In this document: positions 30,655 to 38,842 of the stretch, piece by piece
Layout of the letters: every line of letters starts with the position of its first letter
Position numbering within the stretch: position 1 is the first letter of the stretch
Notes under the pieces: model-generated
Seen by the model: only the letters and a program-made list of their open reading frames with translations
Databases searched by the model: none
Told to the model about the DNA's origin: nothing
Translations under genes and position numbers: made by a program
Assembly: GCA_964398365.1 (NCBI GenBank)
Contig: CAYNMC010000004.1
Location: 1-49,854, forward strand
Direction of reading: 5' to 3'
Origin: CAYNMC01 sp964398365
GTDB taxonomy: Bacteria; Patescibacteriota; Microgenomatia; UBA1400; CAYNMC01
Length of the DNA stretch: 49,854 nucleotides

Positions 30655-32136
30655 ATGTCTTTAAAATTTTTTAACACCAAGAGCCGGCAACTGGAAGAGT
30701 TTAAACCCCTTCATCCGCCAAAAGTGGGCCTTTATTCTTGTGGCCCTACCGTTTATGACTATACTCACATTGGTCACTTGCGCACCTATGTTTTTGTGGA
30801 CTTGCTGAAAAAGACCTTGCGTTTCTTTGGTTACCAGGTGACTCATGTGTTGAATATTACCGATGTTGGCCACCTGACTTCCGATGCAGATACGGGCGAG
30901 GATAAGATGGAGAAGAGGGCGAAACGCGTCGGGAAAACGGTTTGGGAGCTTGCCGATTTTTACACGCGTTATTTTTTCTGGGCTTTGAAAAAAATGGGGA
31001 TTGAAGAGCCAACGCTTATTTGCCGTGCAACCGATCATCTGCCGGAGATGATCAACTTAATTCAGCGCCTGGAAAGTAAAGGTTATACTTACAAAACCAG
31101 CGACGGCATTTATTTTGACACCGCCAAATTTAAAAATTATGGTCAGTTAGCAAGACTTAATTTTAAGGGGTTGCGTGAAGGCGCGCGGGTCAAGAAAAAT
31201 CCGGAAAAGAAAAATGCCACTGATTTTGCCTTATGGAAATTTTCTTACCCTCAAGGAAGAGCCTTTGACAAAACACTGGACGATGCTTCAAAGAGGCGGC
31301 AGATGGAATGGCAAAGTCCGTGGGGTTTGGGTTTTCCCGGCTGGCATCTGGAGTGTTCGGCGATGAGCATGAAGTATTTGGGAGAGACCTTTGATATTCA
31401 TACTGGCGGTGTGGACCATATTCCTGTTCATCATACCAATGAAATTGCCCAGTCGGAAGCCGCCACCGGCAAACCTTTTGTCCGCTATTGGCTGCACGCC
31501 GGTCATCTAAAAATTGAGGGAAAGAAAATGAGCAAGTCGCTGGGAAATTTTTACCGGGTGGAAGATTTGGAAAAAAAGGGCTTTTACCCTTTGGCACTGC
31601 GCTACCTTTTTTTAACCGCCCATTATCGCTCGGCTTTAGATTTGCGTTGGGAAGCTTTGACTGCCAGTCAGAAAGCTTGGGAAAAACTGGGTGAGTTTAT
31701 AAGAGAAAGCCGGCAGATGAAAAAAGAGAAAATTTCTCGGCGCCAACAGGCAAAGCTTGCCGATTTTCAGCGTCGGTTTAAAGAGAAGCTAGGCAGCGAC
31801 TTGGACTTTCCGGCAGTTTTGGCTTTGGTATGGCAATTGCTAAAAAGCCAACTGCCGCCGGTGGAAAAAAGAGATCTGCTTTTAGGCTGGGATAAGGTTT
31901 TAGGTTTGGATTTAGGAAGATTTCTTAGGCTCGTTTCGGTACCTTCTCCATCAAAAGAAATAAGAGAGCTTCTGAAGCAAAGAGAGGTCTTAAGAAAAAG
32001 GAAAGAATGGGTAAAGGCAGATGAAATCAGGCAAAAAATTGAAGCTCAGGGATATCTTTTGGAGGATACCCCTCAAGGAATAAGGCTTAAAGTCAAGAGG
32101 ATGTCTCCTAAAGTGGCTTCGAAGCTCAAGGGTTGA
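30655..32136 (+). CDS. cysS: Cysteinyl-tRNA synthetase
   Basis: Class I synthetase. It starts MSLKFFNTKSRQLEEF, with CGPTVYDYTHIGHLRTYV (HIGH motif and first zinc Cys), WHLECSAMS and HTGGVDHIPVHH (zinc ligands), and KMSKSLGNF (KMSKS loop). 493 residues is the usual length. ATG 30655 is chosen over TTG 30652. C-terminal anticodon-binding helices are present. Confidence 0.96.
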   Translation: MSLKFFNTKSRQLEEFKPLHPPKVGLYSCGPTVYDYTHIGHLRTYVFVDLLKKTLRFFGYQVTHVLNITDVGHLTSDADTGEDKMEKRAKRVGKTVWELADFYTRYFFWALKKMGIEEPTLICRATDHLPEMINLIQRLESKGYTYKTSDGIYFDTAKFKNYGQLARLNFKGLREGARVKKNPEKKNATDFALWKFSYPQGRAFDKTLDDASKRRQMEWQSPWGLGFPGWHLECSAMSMKYLGETFDIHTGGVDHIPVHHTNEIAQSEAATGKPFVRYWLHAGHLKIEGKKMSKSLGNFYRVEDLEKKGFYPLALRYLFLTAHYRSALDLRWEALTASQKAWEKLGEFIRESRQMKKEKISRRQQAKLADFQRRFKEKLGSDLDFPAVLALVWQLLKSQLPPVEKRDLLLGWDKVLGLDLGRFLRLVSVPSPSKEIRELLKQREVLRKRKEWVKADEIRQKIEAQGYLLEDTPQGIRLKVKRMSPKVASKLKG

Positions 32137-32224
32137 ATTTGCAGCCTGTTGAACCACAAAAATTAGTTCTGGGGCTTGCCCCGCCTGCTTAAAATAAATA
32201 AATAATATCTGTTAAAATATTTTT

Positions 32225-33469
32225 GTGCCTTTAATTAAACCTCTTTTCCATCAAGGCCGCCGCTGGCTGGCTAAACACTGGCTGGCTTTGCAGCCGGCCA
32301 CGCAGATTGGGGTAACTGGCAGTTTTGGTAAGACTTCGACCACCCGGGCGATTGCCCAGGTTTTAAGCAGCCGCTTTAAAGTGAGGCAGACAGACCTGAA
32401 TTTGGATACGCTTTACAATGTGCCCATCACTGCTCTTAAAGTTTGGCCGTGGCACCGGGTCGTGGTTTTTGAACTGGGAGTGGATCATCAGGGAGAAATG
32501 ACTTATCATCTTGAGATTGTCCGGCCAAAAATTGGCGTAGTAACGGGGATCACACCCGTTCATGCTGATCAGGAACACTTCGGCTCGCTTGCCAAAATCA
32601 TTGCCGAAAAGCAAAAGTTAATTAAGGCTCTGCCGCCTGAGGGTTTGGCTGTTTTGAACGCCGACGATGAAGCGGTGCGCGCCATGGCCAAACAAAGCCG
32701 GGCGCGGGTTTTGTTTTACGGCCGTAATCAAAAGTCTGCACGACTCTGGGCAGAAAAAATTCAAAGTAATTTTAACGGCCTCAGTTTTATTTTAAGATTT
32801 AAAGATAAAGCTTTCCCGATGGCAACCCCTCTACTGGGCAGCCATCATGTTTATACTTGTTTGGCCGCCGCCGCCGTGGCACTTGAATTGGGGTTTTCCC
32901 TGCAGGAAATTAAAGAAGCTTTGAAAAAATTGACCCCCTTAAGCGGCCGTTTGGACCTCAAAAAGGGTCCTTTTGGTACTTTATTACTTGATGATCATTT
33001 GCGGGCCAATCCGGCTTCAACCGCCGCCGGCTTGCAGTTTCTCAAAGAATTAAAAGTTGAAGGTCGGAAAATTGCCGTTTTGGGAGAAATGGGCGAGCTG
33101 GGAGAGTATGCCGTTGCCAAGCACCGGGAAATCGGCCGGCTGGCAGCAACCTGCAACTTGGATTATCTTCTTTGTGTGGGAGTTTTACCTAAGGAAATTT
33201 ACCACGCGGCTTTGATGGCCAGCCGGCAAAAACAAAAGCGCCGGTCTTCCCAGGCTGTTCCTAAAATAATTTGGGTGGCTGATGTTTTTGAGGCCGCCGC
33301 AAGACTTAAAAAAATTTTACAAAAAGGTGATGTTTGGTACCTCAAAGGGTCGCTTTTAAAACACATGGAAAGAGTTTTATTGATTCTGGAAGGCGAAAAA
33401 GTGGCTTGTCGCTTGCCCAGTTGCCATTTTTATCAGCCCTGTTTGTTTTGCCCGAAATTAAAAAGTTAA
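32225..33469 (+). CDS. murF: Mur ligase (MurF-like) with shortened N-terminal domain
   Basis: ATP-dependent amide ligase of peptidoglycan precursor synthesis. P-loop GVTGSFGKTSTTR lies at about residues 29-41, much earlier than in standard MurF (about 105), so the UDP-precursor-binding domain is largely missing. The central domain (VVVFELGVDHQGEM, GITPVHADQEHFGS) and C-terminal domain (LSGRLDLK, LLDDHLRANPAS, VLGEMGELG) are complete. MurF is favoured by LSGRL and GEMxELG, but another Mur ligase is possible. GTG 32225 lies 6 nt after TAAAAT, implying a leaderless start. Confidence 0.82.
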   Translation: MPLIKPLFHQGRRWLAKHWLALQPATQIGVTGSFGKTSTTRAIAQVLSSRFKVRQTDLNLDTLYNVPITALKVWPWHRVVVFELGVDHQGEMTYHLEIVRPKIGVVTGITPVHADQEHFGSLAKIIAEKQKLIKALPPEGLAVLNADDEAVRAMAKQSRARVLFYGRNQKSARLWAEKIQSNFNGLSFILRFKDKAFPMATPLLGSHHVYTCLAAAAVALELGFSLQEIKEALKKLTPLSGRLDLKKGPFGTLLLDDHLRANPASTAAGLQFLKELKVEGRKIAVLGEMGELGEYAVAKHREIGRLAATCNLDYLLCVGVLPKEIYHAALMASRQKQKRRSSQAVPKIIWVADVFEAAARLKKILQKGDVWYLKGSLLKHMERVLLILEGEKVACRLPSCHFYQPCLFCPKLKS

Positions 33470-34230
33470 AGCTGAGCGTTTTTAAGTATTCTGGTCTTTA
33501 ACGAGGAGGTGAAGAAAAAGAGAAGGAGGGCAAGCTCTTGGTTGGTTGCCTCTCTTGGTAAATTTTCTTCCGCAAAACGTGTTTCGATTTGTGGTGGCAA
33601 CTGGAAGTTTTCGACATTATTTGCATTCAGGCTATACCAATTTCCTGCCACTAAAACATAGATGTGAGGATCCAAAAGTTGCCTTTCCAAAGAGAGCTCG
33701 TCTGAATTTGCCAGCCAAAAAAATTTTTGGATATCTACCTCAAAGTAGATGCGGGATTTTTTATTTTTTTTATTTTCAGGAAAAAAAAGAGGTTGGGTCG
33801 AGGTTTCTTTAAGAAGGAAAGACAAAGCTTGTTCGTTAGTTGAAGCCTGAAGTCTAGAAATCTCCAGCTGGTTAAGGATTGGTGGTTCACCTCGTTTTTT
33901 GCGACTGTTGTTTGCTAATTCAATCTGGTGCCTTTCGAAAGGATTTTTAATTGGATCGTTTTTTATTAACCAAGAAGTTGGCACCGGCGGCAGGAGAATG
34001 GTTTCTCCGGGCCGGAGACCAAGTGCTGGTTCAGCGGTGGTAAAAGTAGCTAAATTACTGACTAATTGAAAGAGAGTTTCAATGGCCTCGTCTCTGGTCT
34101 GCGTTGTTTTTTCAGTTTTTAGTAAATCATTAATAAGCCTTGGTAAGGAAGCAGTTAACCCAGAATTCTTTTCAGTCAATTTTTCCAGCATCTTCCGTGT
34201 GCCGCCAGTTAATGATTCTAAAGGATTCAC
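33466..34230 (-). CDS. Conserved-looking protein of unknown function
   Basis: 254 residues, GTG start at 34230 with an extended -10 (TGTTAAAAT, hexamer plus 34238-34243) 7 nt upstream, so probably leaderless. Convergent with murF, whose stop it overlaps by 4 nt. Helical N-terminus, a basic/hydrophilic middle, and a C-terminal stretch with DPHIYVLVAGNWYSL; no motifs I recognise and no signal peptide. Confidence 0.6.
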   Translation of the reverse strand: MNPLESLTGGTRKMLEKLTEKNSGLTASLPRLINDLLKTEKTTQTRDEAIETLFQLVSNLATFTTAEPALGLRPGETILLPPVPTSWLIKNDPIKNPFERHQIELANNSRKKRGEPPILNQLEISRLQASTNEQALSFLLKETSTQPLFFPENKKNKKSRIYFEVDIQKFFWLANSDELSLERQLLDPHIYVLVAGNWYSLNANNVENFQLPPQIETRFAEENLPREATNQELALLLFFFTSSLKTRILKNAQL

Positions 34231-34237
34231 AGGGATG

Positions 34238-34278
34238 ATTTTAACATTTTTGTAAAGAGTGGGAAAATTTAATAAAAT
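34238..34278. promoter_or_regulatory. Divergent leaderless promoters for 33466-34230(-) and 34285-34842(+)
   Basis: Minus: TGTTAAAAT with the hexamer at plus 34238-34243. Plus: TTGTAA (34250-34255), a 17-nt spacer and TAAAAT (34273-34278), followed by 6 nt and ATG 34285. The two start codons are only 54 bp apart. Confidence 0.5.
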
Positions 34279-34284
34279 AAATTA

Positions 34285-34842
34285 ATGGGAAGGAGCTATA
34301 CTTTGAGGATTTGCGGTTTAAGCCGGCAGTTACCCTTAAGTTATATTAGCAAAAAGACGCAACTTGCCAATTTTTCTGTTTTGGGCGACGTTGAGCTTGT
34401 TGACTGTCTGGCTGATAATTTGGCCGCAAAGTTAAAAAGGCTTGAGTTTGATTATCTGGTGGCCTTGGAAGTAAAAATCGTGCCGCTGGTTCATGGGATT
34501 GCTAAGCGTTTAGGTCATCAAAAATTTGTAGTTTGCCGCAAAAGCGTCAAGCCTTACATGGCGGCGCCGATTGTTTTAAAACCCTTGGCCCATTTCCCCA
34601 AACACGTTAAACCCTTGGTGATTGATGGCAAGGACGCCCAGCTGATTAAGGGGAAAAAGGTGGTGGTGATTGACACGGTGGTTTCCACCGGCGTGACCAT
34701 GCGCATGATGAAGAAACTACTGGAAAAAGTTGGCGCCACACCGGTAAAATTGATTGCCGTTCTGCGTCAAGGCGAACAGTTTGATCACTTTGAGAATTTG
34801 CTCTGGCTGGCGGAAATCCCGATATTTAAAAATGACTCTTGA
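34285..34842 (+). CDS. Adenine-type phosphoribosyltransferase
   Basis: 185-residue paralogue of the PRT at 25183: shared ISKKTQLANFSVLGDVELV-like N-terminus, EVKIVPLVHGIAKRL, KSVKPYM and DGKDAQLIKGKKVVVIDTVVSTG. The PRPP loop reads IDTVVSTGVT rather than VDDVxSTG, so the second acidic residue is Thr. Ends naturally at IPIFKNDS without the REP tail seen in its paralogue. Base specificity (adenine most likely) is inferred from the family. Confidence 0.82.
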   Translation: MGRSYTLRICGLSRQLPLSYISKKTQLANFSVLGDVELVDCLADNLAAKLKRLEFDYLVALEVKIVPLVHGIAKRLGHQKFVVCRKSVKPYMAAPIVLKPLAHFPKHVKPLVIDGKDAQLIKGKKVVVIDTVVSTGVTMRMMKKLLEKVGATPVKLIAVLRQGEQFDHFENLLWLAEIPIFKNDS

Positions 34843-34867
34843 CAAATATTTATTGATGATTTAAGTT
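34839..34867 (+). promoter_or_regulatory. Promoter of the 35-kb small-gene transcript
   Basis: Perfect TTGACA (34839-34844, overlapping the upstream gene's stop region), a 17-nt spacer and TAAGTT (34862-34867). Predicted start near 34874. Confidence 0.5.
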
Positions 34868-34935
34868 AAAGTCACAACAGCGTCATAACCCTTTGACCGT
34901 TTAAGGGCAAACATAAGCAAATAACGGTAGAAAAA

Positions 34936-35022
34936 ATGAGAGAAAAATTATCGTTAGTAAAAGTTATTTTTCTAATTCCCACTCCCGCTAAAGGCGGGAT
35001 TTTTTGTGCCAAAATCGGCTAA
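34936..35022 (+). CDS. 28-residue leader ORF reading through a terminator
   Basis: ATG 34936 to TAA 35022 (begins MREKLSLVKVIFLIPTPAKG). Like the leader before the adenosine deaminase gene, it spans an intrinsic terminator and ends just before the next gene. Its start has only a weak GGTAG. Likely regulatory or accidental. Confidence 0.3.
   Translation: MREKLSLVKVIFLIPTPAKGGIFCAKIG
34984..35005 (+). terminator. Intrinsic terminator between promoter and small gene (attenuator or sRNA end)
   Basis: CCCGC (34984-34988) pairs with GCGGG (34994-34998), loop TAAAG, followed by A and six T. With the promoter at 34839 this defines a ~130-nt RNA, or an attenuator for 35041. Confidence 0.6.
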
Positions 35023-35040
35023 GTGGGAGAAAGGGGAAAA

Positions 35041-35253
35041 ATGTCTTCACCAGAAACAGTTATCTATATTGATAAGAGAAGATATGATCCACAAACTGGT
35101 CAACAACTACCCAATGGTATTTATCCAGAAAATAATTATGGTTCAACTACCTGTAGCCAGTGTACTTTGTTAGGAAGATTACATAAAGGATGCTTGTGGT
35201 TGGATTCTGCTAATAAAAAGTTAAGAGGAGTACTAAAAGACCATAAAGAATAA
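35041..35253 (+). CDS. Small Cys-containing protein of unknown function
   Basis: 70 residues from ATG 35041 (AAAGGGG upstream); the frame also opens at GTG 35023 but that lacks support. Contains CSQC and a third Cys in the C-terminal half (GSTTCSQCTLLGRLHKGC), possibly a metal site. Basic C-terminus. No family recognised. Confidence 0.55.
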   Translation: MSSPETVIYIDKRRYDPQTGQQLPNGIYPENNYGSTTCSQCTLLGRLHKGCLWLDSANKKLRGVLKDHKE

Positions 35254-35313
35254 CCAAGAGTTTCTATTTAAAAACTTTAATAACTTATAAATTTATTTTT
35301 ATAAGGAGGGGAA

Positions 35314-35535
35314 ATGTTTGAAAAAGAGCAACTTGTAGGATTAGAAGACGGCTGTGACACGATAGGAGAAACTTCTTTTCCAAGGATAGCCAGGCCTTCT
35401 TCCAGGTATTCAGTTTATGGTAGCGATGGGGTAGTTGAGAGAGTAAAAGCATCTGCAGAGAAGATGGGGGCATCTTTTGAGAGGATAATAATTAATTATA
35501 ATCCGGAAGAAGAGGCAGAAATTGATTCATTTTAA
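35314..35535 (+). CDS. Small acidic protein of unknown function
   Basis: 73 residues from ATG 35314 behind a strong AGGAGGGG ribosome-binding site; begins MFEKEQLVGLEDGCDTI and ends in an acidic EEEAEIDSF tail. Possibly co-transcribed with the small gene 60 bp upstream. No family recognised. Confidence 0.55.
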   Translation: MFEKEQLVGLEDGCDTIGETSFPRIARPSSRYSVYGSDGVVERVKASAEKMGASFERIIINYNPEEEAEIDSF

Positions 35536-35561
35536 AAATTGACAATAATTTAGTAAATTAT

Positions 35562-35735
35562 CCGGACTTAAGTTTTTTTCCGGTAAAAGCATCGGAGTAA
35601 AAAGCTAAAAAGCTTAAGTCTGGAAGGTTTAGTCCTCCGAAGTTTTAGCGGAGGGAGCACCTTGACAATTGAAGTTGGCAACTGCATAGCAGCGATGTGG
35701 GGGCAAATTTTTGTTCTCAGATGGCTGCTATGCAG
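35562..35735 (+). promoter_or_regulatory. Structured region upstream of the secreted nucleosidase gene
   Basis: The 337-bp gap 35536-35872 holds no gene but three inverted repeats: CCGGACTTAAG (35562) with CTTAAGTCTGG (35613); CCTCCG (35634) with CGGAGG (35649); and a perfect 12-bp pair CTGCATAGCAGC (35682-35693) with GCTGCTATGCAG (35724-35735). ACCTTGACAATTGAAG (35659-35674) precedes the last and recurs before the BMP gene at 37227. The first pair may terminate the small gene upstream. A GAGAGAAAGG ribosome-binding region precedes ATG 35873. Confidence 0.5.
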
Positions 35736-35872
35736 CAGCGTCGGCAGTCAGTTAAAAAACCATTTGGTTTGCCAAAGGCTAGAGAGGAGGAAAGAATAGC
35801 GGCATTTAAGTTTCTGGTTTAAAACTAAAGGTTGATTGAAACTTCATTTAGTAAGGTAAGGAGAGAAAGGAA

Positions 35873-36898
35873 ATGGACAAGAAAGCCCTTTCGGCCATTT
35901 TGGCCATTGGAATGTTGGTACTCATGTTGGGAACCGCGCCGGTGCAGGCCGCGCTTACCCAACCCGTTGTCGGTGAATCATTGGTGTTGTTACCGCAGTT
36001 CCCGCCGGACCCAACGCCGCGGATGCTCATCCTCAGTGCCTATGCGCCCGAGCTGAAAGGTTATCTTGATTTCATCAACGTGGAAAAAACCTACGAGCTC
36101 AACGGTCGTACCGTCTATGTGGGCACCATGGAAGGTGTAGATATCATCGCCACGCTCAGCGGCACCAGCATGACCAACGCCGCTGTCAGTATGGCGACGT
36201 TATTGGCACACTTCAATATTACCCACGTAGTTTTTACAGGCATCGCTGGGGGCATTGATGACGCCCTGCCTATCGGGACGGTGACCTTTCCTGATCGGAC
36301 AATGAACTGGGCAGAATCCTTGTGGGCACGCGAGGCCGGCTATGGGAGTTATAAACCACCCAGATGGTTTGAAAAAGACTGGGAGTTGATGCAGGCAGAA
36401 GGCGTGACGAATCTCGATTGGATTTTCCCGCAGCCAGTTTACGTGACCAAGAAAGGCGACACTCCAGACAATGAAGTCACCAAGATTTGGTTTGAGTTTG
36501 ATAAAGAGATGTTAGCTGTCGCCAAAGAGAGTCTCAAAGACGTTCGTCTTAAGAGATGTAATGCAGAAGGCGTTTGTCTTGAGAAAGAACCTTTGGTTGT
36601 CTTTGGCGGCAATGGCGTAAGCGGACCGGTTTTCATGGACAACGCTCGGGCCCGCAAGTGGCTTCAAAAAACGTTGGCCCCCGTCGAGCTAGAAATGGAA
36701 ACAGCTGCGGTAGCTCAAGCCTGCTACGTGTGGGGAGAAATTCCTGTAATAGCTATCCGTGCCTTATCGGATTTGGCTGGCGGTGGCGAAGGCGAGAACG
36801 AAATCGGTTTGTTTTTCCAAGTGGCTGCCGATAACGGCGGTATCGTTCTGCGTGCCTTCATGAAAGGTTGGTATCTGCATACACACCCGCAGAGCTGA
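35873..36898 (+). CDS. Secreted nucleoside phosphorylase/nucleosidase (MTA/SAH nucleosidase-like)
   Basis: A 341-residue protein with a signal peptide (about 1-27, ending PVQA) and a PNP/UDP-family core: MLILSAYAPELKG, VDIIATLSGTSMTNAAVS, VVFTGIAGGID, ELEMETAAVAQ (substrate Glu) and IRALSDLAGGG (catalytic Asp). These match 5'-methylthioadenosine/S-adenosylhomocysteine nucleosidase-type enzymes, but about 60 residues are inserted in the middle. Export implies cleavage of extracellular nucleosides. The DNA is GC-richer than its neighbours, suggesting transfer. The BMP-type binding protein downstream is a natural partner. Confidence 0.82.
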   Translation: MDKKALSAILAIGMLVLMLGTAPVQAALTQPVVGESLVLLPQFPPDPTPRMLILSAYAPELKGYLDFINVEKTYELNGRTVYVGTMEGVDIIATLSGTSMTNAAVSMATLLAHFNITHVVFTGIAGGIDDALPIGTVTFPDRTMNWAESLWAREAGYGSYKPPRWFEKDWELMQAEGVTNLDWIFPQPVYVTKKGDTPDNEVTKIWFEFDKEMLAVAKESLKDVRLKRCNAEGVCLEKEPLVVFGGNGVSGPVFMDNARARKWLQKTLAPVELEMETAAVAQACYVWGEIPVIAIRALSDLAGGGEGENEIGLFFQVAADNGGIVLRAFMKGWYLHTHPQS

Positions 36899-36963
36899 AA
36901 CAAAGTTAATTGAAGTCCAAACAAAGGAGTTTGAGACATCGCCAACTTCTTAACAAGGTAGAT

Positions 36964-37047
36964 TCTTGAGGGAATCGGAAAACAGTCGCAGGCTTGTTTT
37001 CTAAACTGCTTAAGCAAAAAACGACCGTAAGTACGGTTCCCTCAAGA
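36964..37047 (+). terminator. Cloverleaf-shaped element D after the nucleosidase gene
   Basis: Outer stem TCTTGAGGGAA (36964-36974) with TTCCCTCAAGA (37037-37047), 11 bp. Inside: GAAAACA / TGTTTTC (36978 / 36995), a short TGC / GCA hairpin (37007 / 37014) and ACCGTA / TACGGT (37024 / 37032). This is a four-way junction ending in TCCTTTTT, so it may act as terminator. Confidence 0.5.
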
Positions 37048-37226
37048 TCCTTTTTAAAAAATAAATAAGCTGAAAATGACTGATTATTTTATCAAAGTTT
37101 TAATTAAAGATGTAACTTGGTATAATTAACCCTATTACATTTTTGGGTTTTTATTTTTATTACCAATCTTAACTTCATTTTGCCAACAGGCGGCAAACGA
37201 GGAAGTTCAAGTTTGGAAAACAGCGT

Positions 37227-37324
37227 ACCTTGACAATTGAAGGTTAGGTTAAAAGATAGACGGCAGCAGGGTGGCGGAGATAACAAGATATGTTTATATC
37301 GCCGTGGCTCTGCTGCTGTCTATC
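37227..37324 (+). promoter_or_regulatory. Structured region upstream of the BMP protein gene
   Basis: ACCTTGACAATTGAAG (37227-37242) is shared with 35659-35674. Twelve nt later GATAGACGGCAGCAG (37255-37269) pairs with CTGCTGCTGTCTATC (37310-37324) over 15 bp with one G-U, enclosing GGCG...CGCC. A further hairpin CAAGAG/CTCTTG (37324-37340) follows. TTGACA could be a -35 but no good -10 is visible. Between 36899 and 37438 I see only this and element D. Confidence 0.5.
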
Positions 37325-37438
37325 AAGAGGACTGCTCTTGTATAGAATTTTTCCGGCAGCAGGAGGGTAGGCTATTGGCGGAAGGAAAGGTAAACGATTT
37401 CGAGCCAAAAACTTAGATTCAATTTTAGGAGAGGGAAA

Positions 37439-38671
37439 ATGGACGCTAAAAAACTGAATAAGTTCATAGCCCCGGCAATGCTGCTGGTGCTAATCGCGGG
37501 AATGTGCCTATTTCCGCAGTCGACGATGGCAGAAGATGAGGAGTTTAAGGTCGCCTTCGTGCTCCTTTGGGAGTGCGGTGACAACGGTTGGACGGCTGCC
37601 GCTTGTCGAGGGATCCAAGAAGTGAAGGAGTATTATCTTTCCCAAGGAGGTAAGCTCTTGGAGGCTCAGCCTAATGGTTACCTCATCGAGCTGCCGATAG
37701 ACAGCCGTCTTCGCGTTACTTGGGTTGAGCGTGCAGGAGACGGCCCAGACAGCGGCAGGATTATCCGTGACTTTGCCTATAAGGGATATAACCTAGTTTT
37801 TGCGACCACCTTCGGTCAGATGGACTTCGCCTTGGAAGTTGCCAAGGAGTTTCCGAAACTGGCCATTGAGCACTGCTCCGGCTACAAAACCAGAACCAAC
37901 ATGAATTGGTATATGGCACGCAACGAGGTTTCAGCTTATGTTGCCGGCTATGTTGCTGGGTTGATGGGTTACCACAAAGTGGGAACGGTTGCCACCCACC
38001 CCATTCCGGAGGTGACGCGGGACATTGATGCTTTCACTTTGGGAGTTCAGCGCGGCCTGCGCGAAGCCGGTCATGAAGACTGGGCGTCTCTTCCTGATTT
38101 AAACACGCTCATTTGGCTGAACAGCTGGAGAGATCCAGAAGGAGAGGTTCAAGCGGCCCAGACTTTTGTTGACGGCGGTTATGATTTGGTCCGTCAGATG
38201 GCTGATACTCCTGATTCGGCAAAGACCGCCTGTTATGGAGGTGTTCCCGCGGTAGGTTACGGCATGGATGTGAAGCAGTTTGGTGCCGATTGCGCCCTCG
38301 TTTCCACTACTTGGCTTTGGGGACCTCACTTTATTAAAAAAATCAATGAGGTTCTTGCCGGGAAGTGGCAAGGTGACAGTTCCTTCTACGGTGGCTTCGC
38401 TGCCGGTATGATTGGTCTTGAGGGCTGGGGAGAAGGAGTTCCTGAGGATGTCAAGGCCAAAGCATTGGCACTTGTCGATGAACTCACCCAGAAGGAAATT
38501 GCCGCCCGGGAAGCTAATCAGGATGTGACTACGGCACTGGGCATCTTCTGCGGTCCCATCCTTGACCCGACGGGCGAGACGATCATCACCGCCGGCGCGT
38601 GCTGGACCGACAATGAGGTTCTTTCGCGGCGCGTTTTTGTCTACGGCATCAAGGGCCAGCTCCCACAATAG
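37439..38671 (+). CDS. BMP-family (nucleoside-binding) ABC transporter substrate-binding protein
   Basis: 410 residues with a signal peptide (about 1-31, STMA-E) and a periplasmic-binding-like core of the BMP/PnrA family: KVAFVLLWECGDNGWT, LVFATTFGQMDFALEVA, AYVAGYVAGLMGYHKVGTV and FTLGVQRGLREAG. Relatives bind purine nucleosides or related ligands for an ABC importer. No lipobox Cys follows the signal peptide and no permease or ATPase gene lies in this window, so the transporter is elsewhere or it works alone. GC-rich like the nucleosidase upstream. Confidence 0.85.
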   Translation: MDAKKLNKFIAPAMLLVLIAGMCLFPQSTMAEDEEFKVAFVLLWECGDNGWTAAACRGIQEVKEYYLSQGGKLLEAQPNGYLIELPIDSRLRVTWVERAGDGPDSGRIIRDFAYKGYNLVFATTFGQMDFALEVAKEFPKLAIEHCSGYKTRTNMNWYMARNEVSAYVAGYVAGLMGYHKVGTVATHPIPEVTRDIDAFTLGVQRGLREAGHEDWASLPDLNTLIWLNSWRDPEGEVQAAQTFVDGGYDLVRQMADTPDSAKTACYGGVPAVGYGMDVKQFGADCALVSTTWLWGPHFIKKINEVLAGKWQGDSSFYGGFAAGMIGLEGWGEGVPEDVKAKALALVDELTQKEIAAREANQDVTTALGIFCGPILDPTGETIITAGACWTDNEVLSRRVFVYGIKGQLPQ

Positions 38672-38703
38672 TCTTACTTAACCTTCAATGAAGAGGGTAC
38701 CCA

Positions 38704-38779
38704 TGAGGGGGTCGAACAGAAAAACCGTTGCCAGTTTGGCAACCCTTTCAGTTACGGTTTTTCCGTTTTGACCCCCTCA
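38704..38779 (+). terminator. Long structured element E after the BMP gene
   Basis: Nested stems: TGAGGGGGTC (38704-38713) with GACCCCCTCA (38770-38779); GAAAAACCGT (38719) with ACGGTTTTTC (38754); and GTTGCC/GGCAAC (38727/38738). No T-tract on the plus strand, so transcript protection or termination is uncertain. Confidence 0.5.
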
Positions 38780-38842
38780 CCTCCATTTAACTAAATCAAA
38801 AATTAAAATGCAAAAATCAAAAATAACTGATGAAAAAAAATT

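Noticed and set aside
35562..35735. Purine riboswitch upstream of the nucleosidase gene
   Set aside because: No recognisable purine-aptamer core or three-way junction consensus; only inverted repeats are visible.
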